From: Stercorarius parasiticus
Lineage: Eukaryota > Chordata > Aves > Charadriiformes > Stercorariidae
NCBI GenBank assembly: GCA_013396915.1
Contig: VWZL01004604.1
Coordinates: 124,001-188,000 of the forward strand
Direction of reading: 5' to 3'
Length of the DNA stretch: 64,000 bases
Each line of letters starts with the position of its first letter. Position 1 is the stretch's first letter. Below the pieces are notes generated by a model. The model worked only from the letters and a program-made list of their open reading frames with translations. It did not search any database and was not told the DNA's origin. This document shows positions 1-59,441 of the stretch, piece after piece. Both the position numbers and the translations under genes were made by a program.

Positions 1-183
1 GCGGGTGGATGGGACGGGCTGGCTGGCGTGCCCAGAAGGGGGGCTCTGTGCTAAGCACACAGGGGTGCGGGTGGATGGGACGGGCTGGCTGGCGTGCCCA
101 GAAGGGGGGCTCTGTGCTAAGCACACAGGGGTGCGGGTGGATGGGACGGGCTGGCTGGCGTGCCCAGAAGGGGGGGCTCTGGC
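1..183. repeat. 66-bp minisatellite, about 2.7 copies, cut by the window edge
   Basis: A 66-bp GC-rich unit starting gcgggtggatgggacgggct occurs at 1, 67 and 133. The first two copies are identical and the third diverges after about 48 bases with one extra G. Because 66 is a multiple of three, the forward frames stay open, which explains the repetitive open frames over it. It may continue upstream of the window. Confidence 0.9.
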
Positions 184-3100
184 ACGTTTTGTGCCACAGT
201 GCAGAGCAGCACTTGGCAATGCTTAGCGTTTCCTGCAAAGGGCAGCAAGGGGGAAGGAAAGCTTTATTTATGTGTTAAAGAAAGATGCAGTCAAATTGTA
301 CATACTGAAGGTACTACCTAAAAAGCTTTTAGTCAGTTACAGGTTTGAGCTATCACTGCCCATTTTACACTTCTGCCTTCTCCCCATCTGGCATGAAGCC
401 GAACGATGGCGGGTTTGAAGCTTCCAGAAAAGAGAAAAGCACGGTATGGAATTCTGCAAGATACAAGGTGCTGAGGGCGCCTTCTTTGTGAACTCGTATC
501 TAACACAGATGAGGTAGTGAGATTTGGGAAATCTGGGGAGGATGTTAATAAGGGGTCTCGGTATTTGGCGAGGCTGGAAGCAGACGGGGTATCTGTGATT
601 TGCTGTTGAACTGGCTCCCTGGGAAGGCAGCACTGCTAATGAGAAAAACATTTTCCAGCGCAATCCTTTTCAAGTACGAAAGCGGTTAGTAAGGGCTGAT
701 GTAACTACTGCTCCATCTTGGTTGTGCTTTTAGGAACACTAAGTTTAGAGTTATGAATATTTACCTATTTTGTCAGTGTTTGGAATACAATTTAAAATAC
801 CACCCTTTAAATATAAGTTCTAATAATTCTAGTAGTAATAGACTATAATTAGTTCTAATCTAATGATTTCTAATCTGATAATTTTAGTGTTAACTATTCC
901 TCCTCTTGCTTTTAGTTCCTACTTTATCATGTCTTAAGTGCAGAAATAAAAGCATGAGTTCTGTATGTGAAGAAGCTTGGCCTTACTTTTGTAATAATGC
1001 AGTTTTAATAAAAGCTGGGTACAGGAATAATTTTACAAGGCAGAAAGTGTTCCGTTTGGTCTAAAATGCAGAATCAGTGATAGTTCTTCTTTAAGCTATT
1101 TTTATTATGATTGTGGAAGGAAGGAGAAACTGTAAGTAGTCAGACAAATTAGCTAATTAAACTGGTATATAAGGTTTCCTCCTTAACTGAAACCAGAGTT
1201 TAAGGTTCTGTTGTACAAATCTTATCATTGTAGCATTATTCATGCAAATGAGGTCAGGGAGTTGATATGCCTTAGGTGTAGAAAGGCATCTATCATGGCT
1301 AATAATGTTTTAAGATTATAGTCAAAAGCAGTTAAAGATAACTGTGCTTTGTTTCCATTAATAAAATCATGCTTTGCTGCTAGTTTTAAAAAAAAAAAAA
1401 CAAACCAAACCCAAACACCAAACTTACATGAACGCAAATCCTCTTTTGTTTTTTGGGGTCCCTTCCATTTTTAAAGCCTTCAGTAAAAGTAAAGTTCTGT
1501 GATTTCCCTATTCAGCTACATTATTACAAATCTAAGGGCTCTGGGAGTTGAGACAAAAGAAGGAAACTGGAGAAGTAATTGTATTTGTGTGGAGAAGGGA
1601 ATGTATGTGTCGAGTTTGTTGTTGCTTGTGTTGTTTTCTTTAAACACGTTCCCCCGTTGAGGGCAAAATGAGTGATTTTTATTGTGTTATCTGTAAAAAT
1701 ATTTTTAATGCAACAATGGCTTCCTATATTAGAATAATTGCTTTTATCAAATGAATGCTGGTTTTGTTCATAAAGTAACAAGACCAGGACTTTGCCACGT
1801 TGTTATACCACTGTAATGTCTTTCTGTGCTTGCTAATTAAGGGGGGGAAATGAGCTTTCTCTGTCAACGTAAAATGTGTGATTTTATGTAGTTTTATCTA
1901 AAGGCAGCAGGTATTTTCTGCTATTGGGTAGGTATTTTTCTTTTCGGTATGTGCAGCTCTCTTGTATTTCTGTTGTGACAATTTGGTGCTATATAAGTGG
2001 GACAGTCTTTAACGCTTGGAACAGCTTCCCTGGCACTTGGCAGGGATGGTACATCATAGCTCAAGAAGCAGGGCTTAAGTAATACATAAGTAAAATTTAC
2101 TTAATTCTTGCTTAATTTTACACTTCGTGCTCTAACAGTCTGGCTGCTGAATTTGCTCAATGGAGGTAACCAGCTCTTTCCAGTCTTGTGGTTTTCTTTG
2201 CCAGGTTGGGTTATTTTGCCAGTTTCTCCCAGCTTAAACTGTGCCATTAGCTTTTGGCTTTTAGAACATATCAGCTTAAAGCTTGGCTGTATGTCCCCGA
2301 AGCCTCGTGCACTTCTGCACCTTGAGGGGCTGATGTACGCTGACATACTGATCGTTCTTTGCAACTAAGGCTGCCAGTGTTAAAATTGTTCCATAATGAT
2401 AATAGCCCCGCAGCCTTGTTTGGTTGGGTGACGGGGCACGTGGCTGCAGCCACTGTGGGACTGTCTCTCTCTCGTCCAGGAGCTCCTGGCATTAGGCACG
2501 AGGGAAAGATGAGGAGCTAAACAACAGAAAATGCAGATTTGACCCTCAGGCACCCACAGGACATGAGATCTGAGTTTATAATACAAAACATCTTGTATTT
2601 TTTGTTGTCTAACCCTGTTTGCAGCTTGAAGGTCTTACATTCGCATGCCTCCAGTACAACCCAGTTAGAGTTGGTGAGGACAATGCAGAAGTGTGCGCGG
2701 CCATGTTTCTGCAGTCTTTTCATGCATTTACCTCTCCATTCCATACATTTGCGATGGAGCACTGCTGGGAGAGGGTGATCTCAGAACAGCTTTCTCATCA
2801 CTTACAGGGATCGTGTCACCCAGTTCTGAAATCAAGCGATATCTGGGTTGGAATGTGGCATCTGTTTAAACAGTGCACAGGAATAGTACACAACAATTTT
2901 TAGGTCAGGAAGCCGGGAACATCATGATCAACTGAAAATGCCAAGGGAATCGTAGGCGGGTGGAGTGTTATTACCCAATCTGGTATTTGGCCAGGGAACC
3001 AAAACATCTCTGAAAACTTCTGTGGGATTGTTGGTAACCACAGCTGATCAGGACTCACCTCCACATCACAGGGGAGTGTCAGCATCCAGCAATACAGATC

Positions 3101-4675
3101 CTCTTGTATCTTCCTTTTTGCGTGTCCCCTGTCTCTCTGTCCACTACTTCAGTTTCACCCACAGGTGACGATGCAGCATCACTCCAGTGGTTGACAGGTG
3201 TTGCTGGTTCCCAGGCCAGGGCGACCACCAGCACGTTTGCACACAACAAGAGCATTCAGTCAGAACCCGTTGGTGATTGTTCCCAACACACGTCTGTCCT
3301 TCCCCTCCTGCTCTGGCTCCAACTCTCTGCTCCACCATCCATCCTCCTCAGTTATGCCAGGGAATTTCTTAATAGGGTCACATAGCGAACTAGATCAGGC
3401 CATGAATGTTCTGGTTTTAAAGCCAGCTTAATTTTTGATCTAGTTCATGCAAGCACAATGGGAGGTGCAAGGTAGTACAGTGCCAGGGAATATGGGATCA
3501 GGAGTGACTTGGTCTGCTTGTGTCACTAAACGCTGATGGTAATGATTGTAAATGGGAATTTCATTGCATGGGCTGGAATTCTTACATCAGTCAATCTTTT
3601 ATCTAAGTTGTTTTCTTTTGTTTACTTAGTAAATGACTGGATGCAGCTGTTGATGTGCTACTTCCAATATCGAGTGAATCCCTGAGTCACACTGTTTCAC
3701 AGTCACATCTCTGTATTGATACCATAACAACGTGTAGGTGTTTGAGGTACCACATCGCAGGTGATGGCTTGGAAACCGCTCAAAGTATCCTGGCTGTTGA
3801 CTTTTTAGATTCCTGCCACTGACATGAATTCATTGACCTGGAAAGAAGGTCTTAAGATACGCAGAGTGAGTTGTGCATTTGGCATAACTAAGTACGTATT
3901 TATGAAGTTTTGCTGCATAGCCAAAATGCTTTTTTTTTACTGCTGTTTGGACACTGTAAAATTTTCAGGCATTTTCAGAAGTTTGTGCTGCGTTATTTGT
4001 GATCAGTTTTACCAACCTGGTATATTGTTCTGATTCTAAAAACAGGAAAGTTTTCAAAAGTTCAAGGCTATTGAGACAGTTGTCAATGACAGAAGGGCAT
4101 CTTAGGGATCCGAAGATGCAACACAGGATTTCACCACTTTGACCTGTTACCAAATTGCAGCATTACAGTCTGCTTGGGAGGAGAATTTGTGGATTAGGAG
4201 TGTGTGTTTGTGTACACATATGGGGTTTTTAAATAGTATTTTTCTGTTCATTAGGATTTTTTTGCTTTTCAAGTCCTCTAAGACATATCTATTGTATGAT
4301 AATGTGTTAATGCTGCTCTCAGAACTTATGTGGAGATATATATGTGAATAATCATTACGAAGATGCAAGATGAAAATAAAAACATAAACCAGAAAGGTAT
4401 GTGTGAAAATTCAGCAGGAAAGTGTATTTAAAAAACTGCTAACAGGGAAATTATCTACTCGAGGCTGCCTGACATACTTGAGTTCAGCAGTAAAGTTTTC
4501 AGTAGGTGTTGAGTGCCTGGAGCTGGGAGCCTCTGCGTGAGCCCAGGTGGCAGGAGAGAACCGCAGCTGCAGGCGGGCCTCTCTCAATGCACCGTGCCTC
4601 CAGCTGCTCAGACGGCACCGTACCGTCTTACCCAAACTAAAGCAATTCAAAGAGAGCATTGGTTTCTACTTGGTG

Positions 4676-5000
4676 GTCAGAGAATCACCGAACGGGTGAG
4701 GCTGGAAGGGACCTCTGGAGATTGTCTTGTACACCCCTGCTCAAATCTGGGTCAAACAGAGCAGGTGGCTCAGGGCCTTGTCCGCTTGGGCTTTGAGTAT
4801 CTCCAGTGGTGGAAAATCCAGCGTCTTCAGGCAGCCTGTTCCAGTCTTGGACCAGTCTCACAGTAAAGAAGTTTTGTCTTCTGTTTAAATGGAATTTCCT
4901 GTGTTTCAATTTCTGCCTATTTCTGCTTATCCTGTCACTGGGTGCTGCCAAGTCTGACTTAATCGTCTTCACTCCCCCCGGTCAGGTATTTATACAGCTA
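4676..5000 (-). mobile_element. CR1 LINE 3'-end fragment, old
   Basis: The sequence from agaatcaccgaacgggtgag through ggctggaagggacctctgg, caggcagcctgttccagtc, cagtaaagaag and ctgtcactgg follows the reverse complement of the CR1 3' region familiar from bird genomes. It is 5'-truncated and diverged. The far edge is fuzzy. Confidence 0.85.
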
Positions 5001-8000
5001 AGAGCTGTCAATACCAGCTGTGGCAACCAGTTGATGACCTGCGAGATCTGCCCACTCCTCCTGCAGGTCCTTTGCATCAGTCATGCAGCCTTTTGGTGAA
5101 AGTCCTGACTGACCTGTTTTGTATCTCTGTTATTTTCTGAACTTCTGATACGTACTTAGGCTGGAATAAAGCTAAGCGGACTTAAGCCGCCTGTAGTAGT
5201 TCCTCATACGTGCTCAGCTGTTACTCAGATCTTGTGTTACTTTGCAATGGTTACTGTTTTATCTTATAGTGGATACTCTAGTTAGGCATACTAAAAGAAT
5301 TAAGGTTAAATAATAGGGGTACATCTGAGGTAATATTTATCTTTTATTCCAGAATTGAAATAAGCAGGTACTCCTGCAAGAACACGTCTTACAGGAAAAT
5401 ATAAGGGAAGACTTTCATTGATACGTGCTCATGTAGAAGAATCTCACACATCCCGAGTAGTGTTCCAGTTTTACTTGGCATTTCCTTCTCCAAAGAGCTG
5501 CTTTGTCTGTGTGACATTTTTTCAGACAAATCAGTATGTCTGTCCTTCTTGGAAGCTTATTAGAACCCTTCTTGAGGCGTTGTCTTTCTGAACTTGAGAT
5601 TATTCTCTAATTTTATTTAAAACTTAGCTGCCAGTTGTTAAGGGTCTATAACAGCTTAACTGTTAACTATAGACACTTTCCCTTCTGGAAAACAACAAAC
5701 TGAAATGTTTGAAATTAAGATCAATACAATGCTTTATTCATAGTTTTTCTTTGTAAATGTGACTCCCATTGCGTGTCAGTACCAAGTAAAATGGAGGTGC
5801 GTGTATACCATCCTAAGTTTCAGTGACGTTTTCATGGTTTGTACCTAGATGTTGATGGCTGCTTGTCTTTCTATACTTTTTACTAGACTGAGGGCTTTTC
5901 AGGTGGTGTAACTGTATCCCAGGCCTTTCTTACTGGCTTTACAGCTTGGATATAGATCAAGTTGCAGACTAATTTTTACATGCATTTGGCTTGCGAGTGT
6001 CACGTTGTCATCTAAATCTCACACGCTGAACAGTTGTTTCACATTGTAAGTTGTTTGGCACAAGTTAGAATTTTGAAGTAGTTCTGTTTTATAAAGCTTT
6101 TCAAGCCACTGACTAGAAATAACACTTATTACTAATGAGGTGTTTTCTCATGCCATTGCCTTTAATGGTAGCTATCTTCTAATTTTGATCTTTAATGATA
6201 CCATAGGTAAAATACAAACTCTGCTACATCATAAAATTACACATACGTTTACTTTGTTCTAAGTCTATTTTAAACTATCTAAACTAACTAGTATCTTCTT
6301 TCTTCCAGCAGTTATGGTTCTTGTCCTTCTCCTCCTCAATTGCACTTACCTCCTTTTCTAAATTCAAAGGAAAATCAGGTGCCTGAACCTTGCCACTCCG
6401 GCTGCTGTCAGTGTAGTGGTTCCTTTACACAGAGTCTGTGTGAGCCGTGCCGAAGAAGAGGCAATTTGTTGACCTTGAAGTTTCCTGATGGTTTTTGGGA
6501 GGTGGGGTGGAAGGGAATAGAAGGCATCAAGGAAGAAGTGAATCATTCTTTAATTGTTGGTTCTTCTGAGCTGCTACTACCGTCTGTGCCGGCTGGCTGA
6601 GATACGCACCACAGCCGAGTGGTTGACAGCAAAATCCTTCCTCCTGTTGGCTCTCCCCATGCAGCTTCAGTCCTCCTTGCAATGGGGCGGCATACCTGTC
6701 TGCAATCTTATGGGTTTGCAGTTGATTTTTGTGAGTTTGGGCCTAGAAAGGGTGGTTAATCTATTTCTGCTCAAGACTTCTGGGAACTTTGAGGGCCTGT
6801 GTTGAGTGGTTCTTGTATGACCTTTTATTAACTTTGCTCCTGACCATTTCAGCAGCCACTTGACTTACTGACTTTTTGATATTGTTTATGGAGGTGAATG
6901 ATATTCAGCGATCGGTTTAACTTGCAGATTGAGCCGAAACATTTAACATTAGATTATATTTTAATGTAGAACTGACTCATTTGAGTATTGAAGCAGGAGT
7001 GTCTCCCTTTATTTCCCTTGTGTTGGACATTGCTTAAAACAAATGTATTGTACTGGAAGGGTTCCATGAACCTCGACGGGTAAAGCAGCCTTTTTCCCAT
7101 TGTAATTTGCTGGATAGCTGTGATTTTGTCTACCCTTGGGATCTGGTGATAGTGACCAGGTTTCGTTGCCATGTCTGCATTGATGTAACGGGTAACTGTC
7201 ACACACTCCAGAAAATCCAGCGTACAGAATAGCTAACGTGCCTGATGCGTTTGAGCACACGGAAGAGAAATGAAAGGATTCTTGCATTAGGACTGCTTTT
7301 CTACAAGATCAGTAAGTAAATAAAGTAGATGGTTGGGCAGATTTAGGTTTCATAAATAGACAAGATGCATTTATGTCTCTGCCAAAAAATAGAAGTGATT
7401 ACCTTTCATTTTGAGAGAGCTAGCAGGAAAATGGGACAGCATTTGAAGTAGTGAGATTTTACATCCTTTGTGAAACTGAATAAATACCAGTTTTTAAAAA
7501 TAATGCTCATTTACTAACTCAAATAGCTGTGAGCCTTTTTGTTACTTTCAAATACCATTATTCTAAAATGGGCTTTTGTCCTCCTTCAATTCCAAATTAA
7601 AGTGGATGGTGAGGAATACTTGTCAGTTTGTGATGTGGTATGCAAAATAAACCCAAAACTTTCTGGGAGTCTGTTCTTTACCAAACAGATTGGTTCAGCT
7701 TTTCACTGACTTTCTTCTCTTCAGAAGTAAATGTACGAAACCAACCAACCAAGCCCCATCTGGCAAGTGGTCGTTTGGAACAGAGGATGCTGTAACTTCT
7801 AAAAATTGCGCTGGGGTGTTAAAGACTAAATAGGAAATTTTGGGATAGCTTTTGTTATGCTTTGTCTTAGAATTCGCAGCAAGACTGTTTATAAAGCATC
7901 TAAGCTGTGCTTCCACTCCTCGCTGCCGGGCGCGTTTCCTGTCTGACGTGGCCCACACCTTGCAGGTAGCACAGAATGAATACGGAGAGCACAGTGACAT

Positions 8001-11000
8001 TTAGACAGGGGTCAGCCCCTCCAAAAGGCAGCACATGCTGGCGGTTTTATTGTGCCTTTGTGGTCCTTCCCAAGCCATGTCACTTGTGCAGGGCCTTACT
8101 TGGGCGTTTCCTGGTCCTGCAGGGATGCGGCTGCTGGCGTTACACAGCCCAGGGGCTGCCGGGGCCTTCCACCGAGCAGGCCATATGTTGAGAGTGACTA
8201 TTTCTGACAGCTCCAGCTGGTCATTCAGATTTTCTCATAAACCTGAAACAATAAAACTGGCGGTAAAGATTTTGCTGGCAGCTGCAGGCGTTCACCAGTG
8301 AACTAACTTTTCCTTCTGTTTGTTGCTTAAAAACATTGAATAACTGCTTGCCTTCATAGGTTACATAATGACCTATATAAAATAAAGGTTATAGTGATAC
8401 ATAGAAGCATCATTTTCTAGCCAACAGCTCTGAAAAATAGTTCAGTAATTCTGATTGGTAAAATGTGTTTCAAGTTGTAGGTTGATAGGCGTCTGCATCC
8501 TGTGTCTTTGCAGGTAAGAGTGGATTACTCGCTGTTGGGGGGGTGGGGAGGTCAGACTTGAGCAGGAATTAGCAATGTAATATGCAGCCAAACAGGCAAG
8601 CTTGTGGATCGGAGAGCCCTTGTTATTTTAGTGACAAGGAGATTCGAGGAACGGACATTGTTATGATGAGAAATGTGAAAGATGAAGTACTGGAAATTCA
8701 ATTTACGATAGAGCAGGAAGAAGGCTCATGCAGATTGTGAAGCGCGTTTTCTGGCAGCAGGAAGCCCCAAGATGAGAATGCCTAAATATTAGAAATGTGG
8801 AGGCCTGCAAGACAAAATTCTTTTCACAGAACAAAAATGTCTTAAAATGCTAAATATCAATGTATTAACCACCCCTAAATAATTTTTCTTATAAATGTAT
8901 GTGTATAGTCAAGTGTTGCATAAAGATGCAGTTTTACAAGAAGCGTAGTACTGGTAAAGGTGACCGTATCCGTGCTAGGAGCAGCTGAGGAAGTGAGGTT
9001 TTTAAACTGTCACTGCAGCTCACTGGCAGAGCCAGGCTAGAACTAAGGATTTTCCAGTTCCACTCTAATCCACAGACAAACAGATTTTGTTGCTTCATCT
9101 GCTTTTGAGGTTGGGTTTATTTTTTACTCCTGAAAACTTGTCCTGGGTAGAAGTGAAGACTTTTAACATCAGTCTGGAATTTGCGCAGTTCTTACAGCCC
9201 AGTTTACCGTTGTGGCTGTGGCCACAGCCGGGCTACAGAGCATCTGAAAATAGCAGATAAAATCAGTTATTCAGTGTAGGTGCAGCAGTTCTCGTGATTT
9301 CTAGATATGTTAAAATAAGATAAATATGTGGTATACTTACGGCATGTCTACTTACAGAATATATCGGGTATCTCAGGCTTGGTACTTGTGTGTAAGTCAC
9401 CTCTGTGTGTGTCTGTTGAGAAAAATACCCCAAGGGAACTTCGTAGACTCGTCTCTTTGTCTCCCCACCATCTGCACCAGCCCATGGTGGGCTGTCCTCC
9501 CCATCTCAGGCACAGAGGAAGGATGCTCTTCCCCACATAGATAGTGAAACTGCGCCCATGTCTGGTCAGTCCTGTTTCTAACCAACGTGAAAGTTTTCCA
9601 TGTCCACAAGTTGCGTTTTTCTTGAACGAAAAGCTGCGGGAACAGATCTAGAAATAGGTGTAAATATTTTCTGCTGAGTGGTTGATATTTGAGTAACTGT
9701 ATTGAAGCAAGAGGTGGAAGGTACTTGATATTTGCCAGTATTAAGGGAGAAATACAGTAATTCTCTAAAAGCAGTGCACGCTACCAGGTTGTCCCAGTAG
9801 TTGCTAGGAAGAAGTTTACTAATCAAAATTCTGTGATGAAAAAATCTGTTAGCTATTTTTACTTAAATTTGGAAAAAACTCAGGCTCCTTGGTGCAGATA
9901 CTCTTTTTGTGTTGTTCCATGGGCATATAGCACAGCAGTATGTGTCTGTGCTTTGGGGATTACGGGACTTTATGCTATCTTTGTAGTAGAACCAGAGTTC
10001 TTGTGATGTTATCGTGTAAAATATGAATTTTAATATTAAACTTAATGCTCTGCTATGAGAAATATGTAAACTTGGCTTTGGAGCAGTAGTATGCACTTCC
10101 TGGAATTCTGTGCATAGCGTGGTTATAAATAAGCAGCAGGTTATTTGGGAATCACTGGGGCTGATATCTGGTATCATAAACAGTATCTGGGAGAAATTGT
10201 TTTCCCTGACAGTTGATTTTTGAAGAATGCAATATGCTTTTTTTTGAAAATTCATGTCTTACCAATGAATACCAAGAATCCATCGAGCACAGTGACCAGC
10301 TCACAAAGCAAATACACATATGCTGTTTAACTACTTTATACCTCTTCTGTTGCCAAAATTTCCTTCCTTTGACTGTTGAATATAACATTTCCAATCTAGA
10401 TCCAAATGCTACAATTCATCGTGTTTAGGTAAGATACTAAAATGATTGATGGGCATAAGATGGTCAATATATGGTTTAAGTCTGGCTTTAAAATAAATTA
10501 AAGGGAGTTATCTTGTGGAAACATTATAGATTTGTATTCAGTTAAATAGGCCTTTAAAGATCTTTAGGGAAGTATTCCCTTCATTTTTCAAGCTCAGTGT
10601 TTTCTGCTTCATTGTTCTGTTTTATTAACTTACCGTTACCTGATGTATAACATCATGGTTACAGGGGAATTTGGGATGGAGTAGCTGCAAGAACAGAACC
10701 ACCCCATTCAGTGGCATGAATTTTAGATTTCATGTATTCCAGTCTGTATTTTAGGTCTTATCTGTTAAACTTTTCATGAAGTTTCTGTGAAAAGTTAAAT
10801 AAAATTTCAGAAGGTATCAGAATGGTAGATGTAGATGGTAAAACGGATTCTCTTGGGCCTGGCGTGGCAGGCCGGTACACTGCTGCTGGTGCTGTGATTC
10901 CCAGTAGGAACTAGATTTTGATGGGAGTGTGTGATGATTAATTTTCAGTGTGTGAGTACTCTGTCACATTCTGTGTAATACCAGAAAGCTACTCAGACAC

Positions 11001-12255
11001 ATGGCATTTTGAGGTAATGCGGCGCTAAAAGGAGTCTCTCCCTGCAGTGCCTGACTGTACTGTCTGTGCTTTTTATTGATTTGATTTCTGGGTTGCCCTC
11101 TGTTACTTACCAGCAGGGAAGATCAACTGGTCCGTGTGTATGTGATTCAAACAGGGAGATGGCCTGCATTTTTCGGTTTGCACAGGGACGTGTTGAAGTT
11201 GCATGGATAGTAACAGCCACGTTTTAAAGAAAAATCACCCCTGAGATTTAGACTAATTGACATTAAAAGGTACCGGTGCAACTCTGCTCTTCAGGTGGCA
11301 CTGTTAATCATAAAGATTGTTAAATGCTGAAGTCGTTTTGAGGTGTCTCTAAGTGTTAAAAGATAACACCCGAGCAGTGCTTTAAAGTTATAATTTATTT
11401 AAAGCAATCGCAGTCCATTCAGTGCGAAAATGTTTTCATCTAGAAATGTTTTATCTAGTGTAATTGACTCTATTGAGTGAACAGACTTTATCATTTGGTG
11501 AGAAAACTGATGAGAGCTGGTTTTTTTCTAGGCTTTATTGAACTGTCAAGTGAGTGATAACAGTACACGTTTTCCCTTGGTTTGTCCACTTCTGCTAATA
11601 TTTCATGTTCCTTTTCTTCTGTCTGTCCTTGTAAGTGGATTGCTAGAAGTGCCCTGAGATATCTGGTGTGAATTTTTATGCTCTTCGAAGTGGTTGGTAT
11701 GAATGGGTGATTAGGCCACTGCATGCCGCCCAGTCTGAGCATCGTCAACAACCACTGACTATTGCAAAGATCAGAGAGATCTTTGAACTTCTAGACCCTC
11801 TTTATCCTGTCATATTCATAGATGTAAAATGGGTATGGAATATAGTTGGTGGAGGTATGAATAATGGTTCAAATAGCCAGTAATAAAGGCATAGTCAGGT
11901 GGAGACCAGGTCACGCTGTCAGTTTGTCGGTGGTTACCTCCGTGGGAGATGGTGCCGTTGGCTTGTTCACTCTGAGAGAAGGTGGTGGTCAAAGAGATAG
12001 TGAAGAAGATGCAGAAGAGCAGTGTTTATCGCTTCTATATGGACATAACTGTGCATAAGTGAATTTGTGATGGCGCTGCATGGCCCAAATGTGATATAAC
12101 CGCATCCGCATGCTAACTTGAAGTGACGTATGAGTGGTCAGTCTTCAAGTGGGAAATACAGGATTACTGAAAAGGCTGCTTATAAGGGTTTATAACTGTT
12201 CCCGAGAAAGTAAGCATGTGTAATTAATGGAACGACATTCTGGGGCGGGGTGGGG

Positions 12256-12306
12256 NNNNNNNNNNNNNNNNNNNNNNNNNNNNNNNNNNNNNNNNNNNNN
12301 NNNNNN
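12256..12306. other. Assembly gap (51 N)
   Basis: A run of N is bounded on the left by a G-rich stretch (ggggcggggtgggg) and on the right by AT-rich sequence, with an A-rich run at 12428-12464. The true gap length is unknown. Confidence 0.99.
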
Positions 12307-12427
12307 TGATAAAATAATTTCTTATTTTGGGAAAAAAGCTTTACAATTCATACACTTCTGTCTCCACTGTTTGGATATTGGGTTCCCCTTCCTTCCATGT
12401 CAGATGTGCATATGAGGTTTTCCTTTT

Positions 12428-12464
12428 AAAAAAAAAAAAGGGGAAAAAAAAAAAAGAAAAAAAG
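12428..12464. repeat. A-rich low-complexity run
   Basis: Two runs of about twelve A are separated by gggg and followed by another A-rich run with a single G. It lies about 120 bp after the assembly gap. Confidence 0.85.
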
Positions 12465-12857
12465 GTTTGACATGATCATTTCAATGACATGGTGAACAGT
12501 AATTTCACTCTGCTTTTTAATGCCTGTGGAGCCTAATTCATGGAAAGACTGGATTATTACTTTGTGCTTTAAATTATGCGTTGGTTGTCAGAGGAAACAG
12601 AATTTCATCAGTACTTAACATACATTCTGTGGACTAAGAAGCCTTTTTGGACTGTCACAGAAAATGCTCTGCTGAAATAGATAAATTACAATAACAGATA
12701 ATGTGCAATAATAAAGGGGTAGAAACCAGTAATTGTCAAAATAATGGTACTCAACCATCTTAATTTTTGCTTCATTGTGACTGGATTGGTGTTTATCATT
12801 TTTTGCTTTTCTGATGTAAAATTACTCCTTTTTCTGCCTTTTTTTTCTGTTTGACAG

Positions 12858-59165
<46,308 letters not shown>

Positions 59166-59435
59166 AACGGCGCTGGTTTTTCCCCCTTCAAGCAAGTTCT
59201 GCTGCACTTTGCGTTTGCGGAACGGCTTGGGCGTGACTGTGGCAGAGCAGCCGCCCGGCGCTGGCTCACGGGGCAGAGCCTCCGGCCGCGCGGCTGCCTG
59301 GGCCCCAGCGGCTGAACTGGCGGCGGCGGCTCCTCCGCCCGTGCCCCAGCGACTCCCCGCAGCCCAACCCGAACTCTGATGACATTTCAGCAGGACTTAC
59401 TCTATTTATGTTGTGCCTCTGTAGGCAAAGCCCTT

Positions 59436-59441
59436 AATAAA
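59436..59441 (+). promoter_or_regulatory. Proximal poly(A) signal AATAAA
   Basis: This is the first canonical hexamer after the stop codon, about 270 nt downstream, followed by a T-rich stretch near 59505-59530. It would produce a short 3' UTR isoform. Confidence 0.55.

Larger units (their letters stand above)
184..12857 (+). other. Upstream NEDD4L intron sequence
   Basis: This AT-rich, non-coding stretch should be the 3' part of the intron before the first visible exon. Apart from the CR1 fragment near 4.68 kb, the 9214-9229 palindrome, A-rich runs near 1388 and 12428, and the gap at 12256, I recognise nothing. I searched specifically for the preceding C2 exon (FEVFDENRL-like) and saw no match. 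Confidence 0.7.

Noticed and set aside
5..278. Two overlapping forward open frames with repeated Trp-Leu-Ala-Cys-type peptides
   Set aside because: They are products of a 66-bp tandem unit whose length is a multiple of three.
4513..4972. Open frames of about 95-117 codons on both strands
   Set aside because: They largely overlap a CR1 3'-end fragment, which is non-coding.
10381..10433. Possible upstream C2 exon: acceptor-like sequence, short open frame and gtaag donor
   Set aside because: The encoded LDPNATIHRV is not the expected C2 sequence, and an in-frame stop directly precedes the donor.
11668..12058. Two adjacent forward open frames (71 and 64 codons)
   Set aside because: No homology recognised, no splice sites in the required phase for NEDD4L, and no repeat match.
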